A DNA stretch of 64,000 bases from Polaribacter pectinis. GTDB taxonomy: Bacteria > Bacteroidota > Bacteroidia > Flavobacteriales > Flavobacteriaceae. Each line of letters begins with the position of its first letter. Within the stretch, counting starts at the first letter, position 1. The translations under genes and the position numbers were made by a program. Where the stretch lies: the NCBI RefSeq assembly GCF_014352875.1, contig NZ_CP060695.1, positions 2,759,501 through 2,823,500 of the forward strand, written 5' to 3'. Positions 63,601 to 64,000 of this stretch are shown here, piece by piece. The notes beneath the pieces are model-generated. The model ran no database searches. It had not been told where the DNA came from and saw only the letters and a program-made list of their open reading frames with translations.

Positions 63601-64000
63601 GGAAAAGAAGGAGGAAAAGGTAATGGAGAAGGTAATGGTGAAAATGATGATTTAGATGGAGAATTATATGAAATATATAAACAACAAAGTCAATTAAGAC
63701 AGCAATTACAAGAAGCTATAAAGGAAAGTGAAAGCGAATCTGGTAACCCAAATGGAAATGGAGATGCTAAAAAAGCATTAAAAACTATGGAACAGTTAGA
63801 AAATGAAATTTTAGAAAAAGGATTCAATGCTGTAACGCTTCAAAAAATGCAAACATTAAATTACGAATTGTTAAAGTTAGACAAAGCTGCTTTAGAACAA
63901 GGAAAAGATAAAAAAAGAAAATCCACAACAAATTCTAAAGAATTTCAACGTAATAAAATTAAGGAAATTGAGTTTAAAAAGTTGTTCTATAATCAATCAG
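60634..64000 (+). CDS. DUF4175-family membrane protein with long coiled coils and a collagen-like run (partial, 3' end off the window)
   Basis: I translated this from the ATG at 60634; about 1122 codons are present. Two N-terminal helices (about 22-42 and 49-73) and a third near 153-170 are followed by a large beta-rich periplasmic-like region. Residues about 490-1000 are mostly coiled coil very rich in Lys, Glu and Gln (for example KQQKQQKELESIQQNLQNKKN). Inside this there is a Gly-rich section (about 930-1005) with 15 perfect Gly-X-Y triplets. DUF4175 proteins occur in Bacteroidota; role unknown. The C-terminus, where the family is most conserved, is off the edge. Confidence 0.85.
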   Translation, partial: MSGFKIIEKKLHQFTRKFYVNELIKGSILFLSLGFLYLFLTLFLEYFLWLKPTARTFLFWVFIVVELFLLIRFIAFPVFKLLGLRKGISLEESSKIIGSHFPEVKDKLLNVLQLKETVNQSDLLLASINQKSEELQPIPFVKAVDFKKNTKYLKYAVVPVLIWLIVLISGNNGIFTQSLKRVVNHRTVYNPPAPFSFSLLNNSLQVVQGKSIKIDINTDGKVLPTEAKIIFENQEYYLQNNGNGTFSYVFSDVQKPITFFVEANGIQSEGYQIKVINTPTINNISLQLNYPRYVGKRNETIQNTGNIIVPEGTRITWKVQASQTDSVAFINNENRTLFKNMSKSNFEFAKYIRNALNYQITSSNSNLRDYENLQFSVGTIKDEVPTISVQSNIDSISRGTAQFGGQISDDYGLNKLQIVYYDEDNSQDQKTFDLQITKENIQTFFYQFPDGLNLKSGINYEIFFQVFDNDAVNGNKKAKSKVFNYRQKTTEEVEEELLQEQRNTINDMENSIQKQQKQQKELESIQQNLQNKKNISWNDKKKIETFIKRQNQYKQMMQRQTDKLKENLDEKKEESENLQNKKEELKKRIEELKKIDKQQKLLDEIAKMADKIKKEDLVKKAKELAQQNKQQRRSLERILELTKRFYVEQKTMQIANKLDELAKKQEELQNKEENTLEAQKEIKKEFNEIKKELEELNKDNEKLKEPMEMPDVEDEKEDVDKELNNSEKSLDKQDKNAAKSSQKKSSKKMKEMSAKMQKAMMDMEGDSIEENMDDLRKILENLVTFSFKQENLMNKFSETSTSHPDFGKDLKKQNDIRTYFEHIDDSLYVLSMRLPKISATIQDDLSTTHYNLEQSLENFSENRFDNGISNQRYVMTSTNNLADYLSNMLNSMKNASMKIGKGKKGKSGGFSLPDIIKKQGELSEKMKEGMKKGQKPGQKPGEGQKGGKEGKKPGEKGESGKTGESGKSGENGKTGEKGKDGKGGKSGENGKEGGKGNGEGNGENDDLDGELYEIYKQQSQLRQQLQEAIKESESESGNPNGNGDAKKALKTMEQLENEILEKGFNAVTLQKMQTLNYELLKLDKAALEQGKDKKRKSTTNSKEFQRNKIKEIEFKKLFYNQS

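Noticed and set aside
63455..63655. 66-codon second-frame ORF over the collagen-like region
   Set aside because: Lys/Val/Glu-rich frame produced by the Gly-X-Y repeat read in another phase.
1..64000. tRNA, rRNA, CRISPR or transposon genes
   Set aside because: No cloverleaf-like sequence, rRNA segments, repeat-spacer arrays or transposase motifs were seen while reading both strands, but short tRNAs could be missed without a covariance search.

Overview
The window looks like the chromosome of a marine member of the Flavobacteriaceae (Bacteroidota), probably near Polaribacter or Tenacibaculum. The evidence is the very AT-rich DNA, Bacteroidota-style promoters (TTG, about 20 bases, TAnnTTTG) with almost no Shine-Dalgarno sequences, two secreted enzymes with C-terminal type IX secretion (T9SS) sorting domains, FecR/ECF/TonB regulation, a five-helix SdhC, and many lineage-typical proteins (GIN domain, DUF547, DUF4175, PorT-like barrels, membrane LytTR regulators). 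The genus is an inference. No rRNA, tRNA, CRISPR array, prophage or transposase was seen; this is mostly ordinary core chromosome with a few accessory islands.

Layout. 1-2146: sdhA (cut by the left edge) and sdhC. 2301-12318: a leftward run of closely packed genes holding a type III polyketide synthase locus: GNAT, DAO-type oxidase, geranylgeranyl-reductase-like flavoprotein, methyltransferase and type III PKS, then a PL6 alginate lyase, then a private acyl-carrier set (hotdog dehydratase, ketosynthase, ACP, 4'-phosphopantetheinyl transferase) and a GreA/B-like protein. 12368-17731: dinB, an ACT protein, an alpha/beta hydrolase preceded by a membrane-protein gene broken by a nonsense codon, two LysE-like paralogues and gdhA. 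17941-30547: pheS and small genes, an NhaC antiporter, a PNPOx-like protein, TerB-like, a 1094-residue T9SS subtilisin, glpD, a glycosyltransferase and a DUF547 protein. 30608-40126: an MFS carrier, gpsA, an esterase, dut, a PspC mini-protein, a YtcJ-like amidohydrolase, recA, an epimerase and a pseudouridine synthase.

40149-46874: a PorT-like barrel, a metalloprotease lipoprotein, a repeat-containing lipoprotein and a divergent ECF sigma/FecR/TonB-receptor operon. Three copies of one spaced sequence element flank the sigma gene and lie upstream of the lipoprotein and FecR genes, which suggests a small sigma regulon. 46883-53445: ElaA-type GNAT, rpiB, a 627-base gene-free AT-rich stretch rich in DnaA-box-like 9-mers (candidate oriC), a lipid kinase, rnr, YbjQ, a GIN-domain protein and tatA. 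53638-58948: three tandem membrane-anchored LytTR regulators, an SPFH protein and gltX. 59073-64000: a zinc-ribbon-like membrane protein, an outer-membrane barrel and a DUF4175 protein (cut by the right edge) carrying a collagen-like Gly-X-Y run.

Best candidates for something undescribed are the self-contained type III PKS locus with an embedded alginate lyase, the triplicated sigma element with its four-fold-repeat lipoprotein, the LytTR triplet, and the oriC candidate. All calls come from reading translations and sequence by eye; no database search or structure prediction was run.
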